Shown piece after piece: positions 48,513-60,775 of a stretch of 64,000 nt of DNA (positions are counted from its first letter, which is position 1; the number at the start of each line of letters is the position of its first letter). A program made the position numbers and the translations under genes. The stretch spans positions 1,222,295 through 1,286,294 of the forward strand of contig PJRA01000509.1 in NCBI GenBank assembly GCA_016987375.1, given 5' to 3'. This DNA is from Brachionus koreanus. Its lineage: Eukaryota; Rotifera; Eurotatoria; Ploima; Brachionidae. The notes below the pieces were generated by a model, which was not told the origin of the DNA, did no database searches, and worked only from the letters and a program-made list of their open reading frames with translations.

Positions 48513-49128
48513 ATGGCAGTACACAGAGCAATTGGCGGACGAGATCCCTTGTCTTATCCGAAACTAGAAAACGATGACAACTTTGTTGGCAAGAGAGAAA
48601 TGCAAGTAATATCTTGTTATAACTTTATGCTTTTTAGTATAGTATTTTGAATAGAAACTTCCATTTACTGCAACTACCAGAGAGGCTCAAAGTGAGCAAC
48701 CATGGGGTAGACTCTTCAATACAGGAACACTTTCAAGTATTCGTCATCAAGTTTTTAGCTTTGATCCAAAAGCTCCCAACGACAGTCTTGATTTTTTGTT
48801 GAAAACAAAATATGACCAACACATAGAAACATTGAAACCGATTGCTAGAACTAGAGTTCAAAAAGAAACAGTTGATGAGGATCATGGGTATTTTTAAAAT
48901 CAAATATGAGTAAAATTTTTATTTTGTAAAATTTTTAGACGAATTTTAAAAAATCGCACTAAAATTGTTCAGACGCCTCCACCAGCACTTAATCATCCTC
49001 TTAGAATTTCAGTTTCGGAAAAAAGAGAACGAATTGAACAAGCCAAACTTGCCATTGAAAGTCATCATACTATTTTAACTAATAAAGGATATTCCAGAAA
49101 ACCAGATGGAGGATTTTATACTGCTTAA
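48513..49128 (+). CDS. CFAP276: CFAP276-like (C1orf194) ciliary microtubule inner protein, 3 exons, 171 aa
   Basis: Exons 48513-48605, 48655-48887 and 48939-49128 join in phase; each exon was too short to stand out alone. The start MAVHRAIGGRDPLSYPKL precedes a WGRLFNTGTLSSIRHQVF block, then DSLDFLLKTKYDQH, VQKETVDEDHGRILKNR, a Pro-rich PPPALNHPLRIS, and the end NKGYSRKPDGGFYTA. This order (DSLDF..K..YD.H, hydrophobic linker, GYSRK.DGGF at the C-terminus) is that of CFAP276/C1orf194, a protein inside the doublet microtubules of motile cilia. The identification is from remembered motifs and should be treated as probable. Introns are 49 and 51 bp. Confidence 0.75.
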
Positions 49129-52100
49129 TAGTTTTTAAATTTTTTTTTCAGGCTCCTGAAAATAAACAATATCTATTAGGAAAAAGCCATATTGGATTTT
49201 ATTCATTTTATTCCAATCAAAAATCAATTTCAATTAAAAAAATCTACAACTAAACATTGTTTTGTATTTAATTTCTATTAATTAAAAAATAATAATTTTT
49301 TTACTTTCAATTTAAAGTTTGCATTCGAATTTTCCCTCAATATATCTTATATCTTTGAATTAATTACTGTTCCTTAAATATTTATATTTAATTTAAATTT
49401 ATATAACAAATTTAATCGCCTTTATTACTTATGTGTTCGAAAAATTAAAAAATTCATCAAAATTAATAAGTCCTTAGATTAATCAAAACTGATTCTTCCT
49501 GTTTAATTTTTTTTTTCTAAGAAAATTATTATTTACGCTCAAAAGATTTGAGTTAATTAGTATTTTTCAATAAATATAAATATATATAAACAAATACACA
49601 CCACATTCTGCATACTCTCATATCAGGCTTAAATAAAAGTCTGAAATATTCAAAAGAAATTAGCTTTGAATTTGGATTCAATTAGATAAATTTTATTTCT
49701 AATTCAATTTCAGTTGGATTATTTTTATTTATGACTAGACCAAGCTTTTTAATTTGAATTAGCATGATATTACATATAAAAGATTAAAATTATTTGTCAA
49801 AAAAAAAAATCAAGAACATGAGTTTCTAGAACTGCTTAATTAAAATTTAAATAGCTGGCATATAATGCATAAAAATAAGATATTTTCATTATGATACTTC
49901 CTATGAAAATTACGACTATTTCAAAAGTATTTTAATTTTGTTTGCTATATTAGCCTAATTCCTTAAAATTTTACAAGCCTCATCCTAATTTAGTCAGAGA
50001 AAAATTTACATGAAAATTAAAACGGAAATATAGTAAACGATTTTAGAAGAAAAATGGGCAAAAATCGATTTTATGCATTATATAAATTATTTCTGTTACC
50101 AAGAAAAACAATCAAATAAAATAAATAATAACTTTTTCTTTAAATAATTTTTCGGATGGCCTATAGTTTATTTTCCTTATTTTAAGCCTTTATTGCCTTG
50201 AGGAAGTTAAGACAATTCTATTTTCAATATAATCATTTAATCTTAGAAATTGATCATTCATTAATTATTAGTTCTTTATGAAAAAAAATATAATTATTAT
50301 TATTAAAAACGATTTAAAAAATTTTTAAAATTCTTTAAATAAATATTTTATTTTGTTTAATTGAAAAATATTTAGATAGTGAAAACATTTTTAATTGATG
50401 CGAAAAAACAAATTTATTGTTAAAATAACCTAGGAGACAAAATAAAGCAGTTTCTCAGAGATTTGATTATTTAAAGCGTCTTTGTAAAATATTATCAACT
50501 GCAGATTTAGGTTAGTTTACACCTTTTTTGAATCAAGTTTAGCTTTAATTTTTAGTTAAATTGAGATCTAAATAATTTTAATTAGTTTAAGTTGATCTGT
50601 AAATTTAGAACGTTAAGTAGTTTAAATATTTGCTAATATGAAAAAGATTCTAAAAATAGTTTAAAATTAAGATAGCAATAGGAAAAATTAATTATTATAA
50701 CACTAAGACCTGATTTTTTCTAAAATTGTATACGTAGAATATTTTTGTGCTGCAATTTTTGATAAAACTTGGAAATTTCTTTTGGGAAATCAATTGGTGA
50801 TCAAAATTGAAAAAACACATGAAATGGTGGGAATAATTAAATTTTAAATTAAACTATATTTCATTTGATTTTAACAGATCTTTTATTGTAAAATTTTTAT
50901 CATTTTTTTATATCCTAGCATTTTTCTTTAATTAAAAGAGTTAGATTAGAATTTTATTTTGAGATAATTTTTAAATAAAACTTTTGAGACTATTTATTTC
51001 AAGTTGTTTCATTTGTTAAATTTAAAACTTTTCAATTTATTCACAATTTTGGCTATTAAGAAGGTTTATTAATCTTTTAAAAATTCAAAATAATTTTTTT
51101 ACAAATAAATATCCAAATTAAAAGATAAGAATTTTCAAAGTGCTATAAAGAATTAAAAAAATTAATTCCGAAAAAACACAATATATTTATATTGCTAATT
51201 TTTTTCTACTTGTCGAAAATTCATTAATTATTTAAATTGATTCACTCTTAAATTAGCTACTAAAGTAACAAAGTCTTGAAGCAAAACTTCAAATTTTAGT
51301 TAACGCCTATAGCTTTCAAAAATTTGATTAAACAAAAAATTCGAAAATTTTTAATAAACTTAAGATCTAATATTTATTGCTTTTTGATAATCTTGTTTTT
51401 TATCTAATAAAGAATTATTATTCTATTGAGATATAACTCATCTTGATTCGAAATTAGGTTTTTATATTAATTTATTAATTTGGAAAAATTGACTAGAAAT
51501 TAGATAGTTAATTTAGAAAATAGAATTAGTAACAGAATTAAATAGAATTAAAACATGAAATATTGCTTTTTTATTCTAAATTTTCTAGCTTTATATTTAA
51601 AATTAGATCAATATTTTTGTTCAATTTTGGACAATAAAGGCAACTAAATAGTTTTAAAACTAATCTAATTGTACTGACTGCAAATAGAGCAATTTAAAAA
51701 AAAATTGTTTGAAATTTTAGTAGAAATGTTTATTCTTATTTGCTGTTGTCTTCAATTTAAAAAATCATTCGATCATTAATCCATTTGTTATCATGATATG
51801 ATTTACTAGTTGCGTAATTCTAATCATTAATTTGATGATTCGAAGCCGATTGTTTTTTTTTTAAATTTATACTTCTCCCTCCTAAAAGAATTAATTCATT
51901 TTTTGTGTTTTTTTTTTTGCAAATTAAAACTTAAATTTTATCAATCTTTTTCTATAAAATTCAGTAAATTCGTTTTAGTAAGAGAAGTAATAAGTTGGTT
52001 TTTTTTTTTTATATTTATTCAATTTTTGTAAAAAAATACTGAGAAAAATTGCTTTATAAATATTGGCAAATAAGCATTATATATTTTCCGGAAAAAAAAT

Positions 52101-54776
52101 ATGTTCGTCAAGAGTTTCTGTCAGGATGTTTATAAAATAGCTTTCATACACTCAATTAAGGCAGTCATCGAAAATGATTAATTTTCTAAAATATAATCCG
52201 TTTCGTTTCTCAATCTATCATTATCAAACTATCAAATGAACATAAAAATCGGATCTAAGTAATTGAGAAAAATGCTAGAATAATAGTATAATTTTTGAAG
52301 ATATTTTCTATTAATTATAAAATTGTCTAGAAAATTTTAAATGCAACATTTCATAAAAAAAGAACCAAATAGCTTTAAATAAAAATGTTTTGAGAATGCC
52401 ATAAGCAAGTTTATTCGTTCAACAAATTAATCCTTTCTAATCTGTATTTGAAATTTAATCAAAATTTCTTTATTCTACATTGAATTAAAATAAGAAATAT
52501 TAATTTTTAAATATTAGATCTTTTTAAATAGAAAAAAATAAAAAAATTTAGTTAATTCAATTATTGAATTTGAAATAAAAAAATTTGAAAAATTCAGAGC
52601 ATTAATTGATTTAATAAATAGAAATTTTTTTCAGTTTTTAATTGAATTTTTTTTAATCAAATTTATGGAACAATGTTGTGTTTATTTTCTAAGAAAAATA
52701 TCTAGGACTGTAAAAATTAAATAGTTTTATTTATTTTAGAAATCAATCTATCTTTTGGTTTAATAATATGTATTTTTTATTATTTAGAATCAAACAGCAC
52801 TTAGAGTAGGTATTAAAGGAGATATATGAATTAAGAATAAAATTTAAAAGATAAACATATTAGAATTCTTTAAATATTGGTTTATGAATTAATAAATTTT
52901 CAATTTCATGAAAGTCGGATTAAATCTTTATTGTTTAAGAATCAAATTCTAGAAATAGTTTAAATAGGAAAAATTTTCTCTTATTTTTTGTTCTACTTTG
53001 ATTAAGTAGCACTCGATAGCACCCAAAAATAAATCAATAAAATTTATAAAAAAATTCTTTAAATCATTTTTAAAATTTTTTTAGATTACAAAGTTTAATC
53101 TATTTTATAATTTTTTTCGTTCTTTAAAAAAATAATTGTTAATTAAACACTTTTTTATTTTTATTTCAGTTATTATAAAAATTCAAAAAATATTTTACTT
53201 ATTTATAAAATAAAATTAAATGAATTTATTTTACTTAAAATGCAATTATTTCTAAGAATTAGTTTAAGGTGTTCTATTTAACTAGAAATTGATTCAATCT
53301 TTTTTGCATACCTAGAAAAAATTTTAAAAATTGTTTAATTAAAAAATAGAAAGATATAATTAAATTAAATTTACAGACTTGATCGATATTTTGCTGTTTT
53401 TCTCTAATTTTTTTTTGATTTTTGATTTAAAATTGAGGATAGAAAATAATTAATCAAATAGCTGATTTCAATCAAAAAAAATTAATTTTTATATTTTAGT
53501 TATTATAATGCTAATTATCTTGTTCATAGAAAAAAAAATCTCAATTTTGAAAAAGTAAACCAAACAGCTTTATTTCATTTGGATTTAAAATTTCTAGTAA
53601 TTTTATTTTGTTAATAATTATAAAATAAATTATAAATTCGATTTTTTTTTCCAATTCATAAATTGTATGCCCAGAAAAGGTCTTATTAAAAGTGGAATAT
53701 TTTCCTATTTATGAATTTTCTGTAGATTGTTAATTATAAAAAGTATTTTGCATCAAAGATTAAGAAAATTCTTGAAAACAAGCTGCTTTAGTTTTGGAAA
53801 ATTTTTAATCAAAATTATTGCAACACATTTTAAAATCAATAATGAAAAAAATGATAAAACAATGATTTGAAAGTATGAATAATTTATTGAAAAATCTTCA
53901 ATATTTTTTTAAATTATTAATTTTGTTTTTTATTCATTTATTATTCCGTTACGTAATTTAGCTGATTTCGACCGCTTTCCTCTCAATCGCTTCTTTTCTC
54001 CTATATACTAATAAACAATGCATAATTTGAAAAATTATCAAACTTACTTACATGCAAAAATATAATTAAAGTTTCTATCATTTATCAGATCGATTGAAAC
54101 AAAATGATAGAAAAATAATTCGAACATCAAATCATGTAAAAAACGCCAAGCTCTTAAGAATACAAACATTTTAAGTGAATTTTAGTTTAAAACAAAAAAG
54201 ATCAAGTATAAGTGCGTGAATAGCTTTTTGACTAAAAGCAAAATTCTAGGCTAGAAATAAAATTTATTTAAAAAAATTTGATTCTTTTTTGTTATTTTTT
54301 AGAAAGGTTTTAACTATTTATTGCTAAGCATGATTGTCATAAAGTTTAGCTGATATAAAATCAATATAACTGTAAATTATTAGCAACAACCCGTTTAAAA
54401 GTTATTAAGAAATTTTTCTATAAATAAAATTAATCAAATTTAATCACTATGAGGATCTTATTTTAAGAAAAAATAAAATAGCACTCTAAGTTTATTAAGT
54501 TCAAATACTAAGCAAGAAGTTATTAAAAGTGACAATTATGTCCTAAAACTAGAAAATAAAAAATTATTTTTTCACTTAAAATTGTGTTATTTCAAAATTA
54601 AGTAAAAAAAAAATAATGCAAAATTATTTCATACAGGATGTGCTTAAATTAAATTTACTTTTAATTTAATATTGGCATTAAAATGATAATTTTTCTATTT
54701 TTTAGATGGTTCGTAAAAAACATCTTTAAAAAATGTTACTTAATGATTGTTGTTGAAATCAGCCTCAAAATAAAAA
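49129..54776. other. 5.6-kb AT-rich region without recognisable genes
   Basis: The longest gene-free stretch in the window. No ORF over about 60 codons, no LINE or TIR motifs, no repeat shared with other parts of the window were noticed. It ends at the first exon of the plus-strand receptor. Confidence 0.45.
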
Positions 54777-57700
54777 ATGATAAATTTTAATTTTATGTAT
54801 GTTATTTTGTTTTGTCTATATCCAAATAATATAAGTATGATTTAAAAAAAAAAAATTATTTAGTTTATTAAGCTTTGTATTTAAAAATTTAGTTCTCACT
54901 AATGGAACAGTGATCAGCAAGTGTTTCTATGAAAGTGATTTTACCGTGAGCTGCAGCCGTTCAAAGCTTCCGTCGTCGTCCAATAGTGTACAATTGGAAT
55001 TGATGCGTTATGCAAAAGTGATTAATGGCCTTCAACACAACGAAAGTCTATGTTCGTACGTACCGGGTGCTTCTTGCTCTCGCACCCTTATTCTCTCTCA
55101 TTGCATCGATCAGCCTCAATGTCACATAAAGAATGACTGGTTCAGTCTTGAGCCTGATTGTCCCGGAAACAGCTACTACACTCAGTTCGAATATGACTGC
55201 CAGCCAGCATTTTTTATGTGTGGCGGTGACACTCTAGTCAATGCATTTAGCGGATTGATTTACAGTCCCTCATATCCTAATTCGTTCCGTTCGAGTAGAT
55301 CTGACGCCTGCTATCTAACTGTCAAGCTGCCCAAAAATCATCACGCCGAAATTACTCTGGAAAAATTCGACTTATTAAGCACATCTAAGTGCATCGGTGA
55401 TTATTTAGAGATTCAACAATATGTTGAAGCTAACTCATGGCAAAAGCGATCTGTAAACCGAACCAAGATCGGGCATAAAATGTTATCAAGTAATAGTAAT
55501 TTCAAATGGTCTACTCTGGGAACGATGTGTGGTCGCATTGAACAAAAGTACAAAATAAGAGCTGAATCAGACACGATTAACTTTAAATTTCGGCCATTGG
55601 CCGATAATCACCCATTTTTGATTAATTCTCTTCCAAGCAAACAAAATAGTATGGGTTTCAAAATATTTTTTCAAGCTATTCCACCAGTTGAAAAAATTTT
55701 TGCTGAAGAAAAGATAGAAAAAATTAGAGAGACCAGAAAGCCAACGGTGAAAACTTGGATTTTGAACAATCAAAATACAGAAACTGATTTAGATAAACAA
55801 GTTAAGAGTGATTTTGATGTGGAGCCAGAATCAAATTGTAAATTTAACATCAAATAAATAGAATTTGAGATTAATTTTTTCTCTTCTAATTTAGAATACT
55901 TCTGCTACTTTTATTTTTACTTTTTTAGATTTTTAAAATATCTTAGACACTTATATTTAATTGTTTAGGATAAGATGTTCTGTTATATTGAACTATTAGA
56001 TGTGGGAGTAAATTTAAGTTTGAAAACAATCGAAGCAAAGATCGTATCTTCTTGTATTGGCAAAATGAAAATAATTTTACATTTTTACATTTTCATATTT
56101 TTAGATTTTTTATGCAATTTTTCAGATATCAAAAAAACTTTCTCAAATTTTTGATAAACAAAAATCAAATAAAAAAATTTCTGAAAAATTGCATAAAAAA
56201 TCTAAAAATATGAAAATGTAAAATTATTTTCATTTTGCCCTTGTATTTTATCTTTGCAAATTTCATACACAGTTAGGTGAAATTTAGCAAAATAGAACAG
56301 AACAAAGAGCTAAAATTCTTAAAACTTTTTTTTAAACATCAAAAGCAAGTTCTGAAAATACAATATGGTGCAAAATTAATGGTTACACTATTAAGAACAC
56401 GGTTACACTAAATTTGCCTGTTGCATATTTTGAGAAGATTTTGCAAATCATTGGCAGACTTTATCTTTTGACGCAACTTTGCATTTGTAAAGTTAGTAAA
56501 AGTCTTAAAAAAATATATATAAGCTATAATCTTTTGTAGCATTAGTTTTTTATATTTGCAAGATTGAATTTATTAATAGTTTTACTCAGTTAGAGATTTT
56601 ACAAATGTTATCATTAATTTATAAGATATTATTTAATAGGATCTGAAAAATTTAAATATTTTCAGTCAATTTTGAAAAAGTTTTGACAGAAATAAATAAA
56701 CCAAGATCGGGCATAAAATTTGAATCTAAATTTGTTCTTGAATTTTTTTCCATTTTTAATTTATTATGTTGAGTTCTAAAATTTTGTAATATTTTTGATT
56801 TTAGAATTTTTGTGATTCTAAAATTATAAATCATAATATTATATGTTAGAATAATCAAAATGATGTCTTAAGTCCTTTGTTTATTTAATCGATATCTTGT
56901 CTCTTAATTTGATTAAGAAAGCTAATAGACGTTACCCAGTTTTTCCTCATGATTTGACAGATTTTGATATTCAACAACGCAATGAAAGTTTTAGGAAACT
57001 TCTTAAAAAAGTCTTCTAGATGAATCATTAGCTGTGATGAAAAGTGGATCTATTTTCGAAATTATGATAACAGAAATCAATAGCTGGAACCATCTCAACC
57101 AGCTCAGTCAGTCGTGAAACTGGAGCGCTTTGATAAAATTTGGTGGAATTTCCAAGGGATTATACACTTTGAACTGGTTCCAGACAACTGTGAAATAAAT
57201 GCAGAACTTTTTTTGAACAATTAGAACGAATAAATGCTTCAGTTAAAGAAAAATTTGCTTCTTTGGTCAGCTAAAAGCTAGGTTTGTTTGTTCAAGATAA
57301 CGCTAAACCGCATGTAATCAGAAAAACAATGTGAAAAATAGAAAAATGGGAAGGACTTAACTTCTTTCTTATTCAGCATATACCCTAAATCTTTCTGATT
57401 TTCATCTTTTTCGCTCAATGGCTCATTTTGTTAGGAAGCCATTTTAGTTAACAGGAGAGAAATAAAACTACTCGCTGATAGATAACTAAAGACTAAAGAG
57501 CATATGGAGCATAAAATAGTAAGTATTTTGAAGATTAGCTTACTATTTTTTTAAATCTTAAATTAAAAAAGCTAATGCATTAAAAAATAAAGATGAAGCA
57601 TATCAAATTTTGCTTTGCTTTAATAATTGATATAACCATTTTATTTTTTGCTCATAGGAAATAGGGTAAATTTATTTTATCAAGCTTAAAGATTCTTTTT

Positions 57701-58814
57701 TCGTAATTTAATACAAAAACCTATCGAAACGTATCCTATTTTCTAAGAAAAAAGCCTGTAAATATTTCACTTAAAAAATATGTATATGCAAAATTTGAAA
57801 GATTTGAAATTTTCATGAATAACACAAAACAAAAAGACAATAATGAAAGGGATAAGTTCATTTAATAAATTAATAAATTAGAAGAGAAAAAAATTTAAAC
57901 AAAATGAATTTTAAATAAATAAAAAAATTTTTTTAAGCGTTGTTGTGGGTATTAGCATTGGTTTTAATTTTAATGATACTTCTTCTCCTAATAGCAGTCT
58001 TTGGAATTTTGATATTTTTTCTTAAAAAGTAGATTTTTTTGTTAAATATTGATTTAATTTAAATTCATTTGTCACCATTTGAAGACGGCAGAATGAAAAA
58101 AAGAATTTAAAAGAAAACAGTTCGCGGCCATTATTGAATAACCAGCCAAAAACTCAAATTAAAAATGAGACTGAAGAAAATGCTCCTTTGAAAGCGAGAA
58201 ATAGTTCTGAACAACCAAAACCAGTGGCCATGACAAAAGTTGTACTCGAGCCAGAAACTCGCAAAATGCAAGCTGAAAAACCACTTCTTTTGCAAGATTT
58301 GTCCCAATCAAGACTTTTGCAAAAGTTCAAACAAGAAATGGAAGCAACCAATGTGAATAAACTAGAAAATGAAAAAACTCCCAACCAAAAAACTTCAGAT
58401 GAATGTTTTTATAAAAATAACGAAAATGAGACTGATGAAAATTGTGTTTATGGTGCCGATTTTGTAAACTTAAATCAAAAACCGCTGTTTGTTCTTACGA
58501 GTTCACCTAAGTTATCGAACAATAATTCACCAGAAAAAAAATCTCAACAAGCAGTCGAATTTTCCATGTTAAACGATCAAGCTGATGATTTTGAGAGAAG
58601 CTATTTGGAAAAAGCGAGCAAGGAAATAAATGAATCAGATGAAAAAGTGATTCCATTTATTCAAGCAAGTCCTGTTCATCAGATAAAACCGCCTGAAAAT
58701 GAATTAGATACAGTAGTTTCTTCTGAAATGAAAAATCCACGAAAATCTGTTTTTAATCCTTTGCATGTTATTCTAAAAGACAAAAATAAATATCACACAA
58801 CGGAATTCATTTGA
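54777..58814 (+). CDS. Second SUEL-lectin-like/CUB single-pass receptor, 4 exons, 607 aa
   Basis: Exons 54777-54834, 54893-55837, 57938-58028 and 58085-58814 join with phases 1, 1 and 2, exactly as in the paralogue at 36539-43717. Exon 1 is a signal peptide (FMYVILFCLYP). Exon 2 starts with a Cys-rich, SUEL-like domain (about residues 25-125: FTVSCSRS, SLCSYV, CIDQPQCHI, YYTQFEYDC). A CUB domain follows (MCGGDTLVNAFSGLIYSPSY to GFKIFFQA). Exon 3 encodes the membrane helix LLWVLALVLILMILLLLIAV and a FFLKK stop-transfer. Exon 4 is a 240-residue hydrophilic cytoplasmic tail without known domains. The Thr-rich stalk of the paralogue is absent and the tail is much shorter. Intron 2 (55838-57937) hosts MITE copy 2 and a mariner relic. 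Confidence 0.82.
56059..56239. mobile_element. Palindromic MITE, copy 2, with 8-bp target duplication
   Basis: 181 bp; begins GGCAAAATGAAAATAATTTT and ends in its inverse, AAATTATTTTCATTTTGCC. Flanked by CTTGTATT at 56051-56058 and 56240-56247, a perfect 8-bp duplication. The halves are nearly complementary, and the element is the best-preserved of the three copies. Confidence 0.9.
56925..57520 (+). mobile_element. Mariner-type transposase relic
   Basis: Plus-strand frames read PHDLTDFDIQQRNESFRKLL, then CDEKWIYFRNYDN, KIWWNFQGIIHFELVP, INAELF, QDNAKPHV and LSDFHLFRSMAHF. These are the ordered hallmarks of the mariner catalytic domain (first Asp in DEKW, second in QDNA, third in SDFH). Several stops and frameshifts separate them and inverted ends were not found, so it is dead. 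It lies in intron 2 of the receptor gene. Confidence 0.85.
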
Positions 58815-59089
58815 GAAAACTTTTAATTTTTTTTCTAAATAAATTTTTCAAAAAAATTTTTTTTGAAAATTCTTTTTTTTTTGTTAAAACCAAATAAAAA
58901 AATTCAAATTTATCAGAAAATAATTAATCTTAATATTATTTCTGTTTTTAATGCTCATGAATCAATGTTAATGATAAAAATTTTAAAAAACTGATAATAA
59001 TTTAATAAATAATGGTATACAAATGCAACTTCACTTGGTAATAAATTTTTAAAAACTCGATATTTTTGTCAAAACCTCAATATTTGGTG

Positions 59090-59420
59090 TAATTTTTATT
59101 ACTGAATTATGATTTCATTTGACTCTGTCCAAAAGCTAGATATCTTGGACATAAAGGACGGATAGGTGGCTACGTTTTTATTTACATCAATCAAAATGTT
59201 TATTCGTTCAAAAAGAGACAGAACTCTCTGTGACCTGAAAAGCACTGGACAAATATAATCTTTTTGAATCAACATTTCAATATGCACATGGAGTCAATAA
59301 AAGTACATTGGATCCTATACTAACTCAAATAGCATGATCGAACTTTTTATTATTTAGCATGGCCCATCATTAGGTGCGAGTAATAAAGCTCATCATACAT
59401 TATTGTGGTGAACTTTAATT
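59090..59420 (+). mobile_element. LINE endonuclease-domain relic
   Basis: Plus-strand frames read GGYVFIYINQNVYSFKK, STFQYAHGVNKSTLDPILT and GPSLGASNKAHHTLLW, corresponding to the GGVxIYV, TLDLILT and LG.SDH..L motifs of an APE-type endonuclease domain. There are frameshifts between blocks. The catalytic SDH has become SNKAHH. Confidence 0.7.
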
Positions 59421-59456
59421 CAGGTAACAAATAAAATCATATTCAAAAGCATACTA

Positions 59457-59786
59457 AGTTGAAATTTTAATTTGAAAATTAAATGTCAAAATTAATAAGA
59501 TTAAATTATTCGATAAAATTAAAGAATTTTTTTTCTTTCTTTATTAAAGTTTTATCTTAAAGAAAACTCAAAAAAAAAGTCTTTTTTAATTCTTTTGACT
59601 TGAAGAAAATTTTCAAATTTTTTTTGAAAAAAAGTCTTGACTTGATCTTAAAGACTTTAAAAAGACTTTTTTTTTGAGTTCTCTTCAAGATAAAACTTTA
59701 ATAAAGAAAAAAAAAATCCTTAATTTTATCGAATAATTTAATCTTATTAATTTTGACATTTGATTTTTAAATTAAAATTTCAACTT
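59457..59786. repeat. Long foldback element, arms about 130 bp
   Basis: 59457-59585 is nearly the reverse complement of 59659-59786: AAGTTGAAATTTTAATTTG at one end and AAATTAAAATTTCAACTT at the other, ATTATTCGATAAAATTAA against TTAATTTTATCGAATAAT, and so on, about 95% matched by eye. The 73-bp spacer is rich in GACTTGA motifs. No coding content. Confidence 0.88.
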
Positions 59787-60775
59787 AAATAAAAATTTTA
59801 TCAATATTGACTTTTTTTCAAAATAAAAATTTTCAAATTAAGTCAAAAGACTTGATTTGACTTTAACTTTATGAACAAATCTGTTCAATAGGCAATTATA
59901 AGTCAATGTCAGAGTTAATACTTAAAATAAACAGGAAACAGTTCTTTGAGACTCTACACGTCAATTAAAGTTCACAAAATTTGTAAAATTTAATAAAGTT
60001 TTAAGTGACGGATTCTTTCTTTCAGGCTATGAATCCGCACTAGCCAAAAAATCTAATTCAAATCCAAAATTAATGTTTAGATACTTTAACAGGAAAAATT
60101 TATCAATTAATCAATCAATTTTTTATTGCACCCCGATCTACAAAGAGATTCGTTAGATTTTTTTCTCCTTTTGTTTTGAAGATTTTCTTTAACTGCTTGT
60201 CTCGCACTATTTTTAATTATATCAAACTAAATTAAATTACTTCCAAAATGTATAATTTTTTTTTAAATTCAAATAATTCTTTTATTGTAAAATTGTTTAT
60301 TTAACTTTAACACTAGAAAACCTAAAAAGAAGCTTATAAAATTTTGGTTTTCAATTCTTAAAAAATTTTTAAAAAATTTCAGAAAAAATGTTTAATTTGT
60401 CTATATAGCTAATTTTGAAATTTTAATAAAAAATTAGCCGGATTTTCTAGTATTAAAAATCATTAATTTAATAACTTTATTTAATAATTTGCTAAAAATA
60501 AAAATAAATCAATTTTCGTTTAAATAGCTTTTTCTAAATTTTTCTAAAATTATGTTTTTAAGAAATTAAGATATTTTCAAATCAATTTTTGATTGAATTT
60601 TAAAATTTTAAAAAATTTTATATTAATTATAAAGAATGAAAGAGACACTCTAATTTCATGTTAAAAAAAAATACCTAAAAATCGTTTTAAAAAATTTAAT
60701 TCAATTTATTAAAAAATAGAAAATTTAAATAAAAAATTGAATTAAAATTTAGAGTTTTTTTAAATTTTTTATTTC
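59787..60775. other. Intergenic, 3' flank of the aquaporin gene
   Basis: AT-rich. Contains a possible extra aquaporin exon only if the donor-like sequence at its stop is used (acceptor GATTTTTAG near 60690). Otherwise nothing is seen. Confidence 0.35.

Noticed and set aside
59099..59287. Minus-strand 62-codon ORF
   Set aside because: Antisense of the LINE endonuclease relic.
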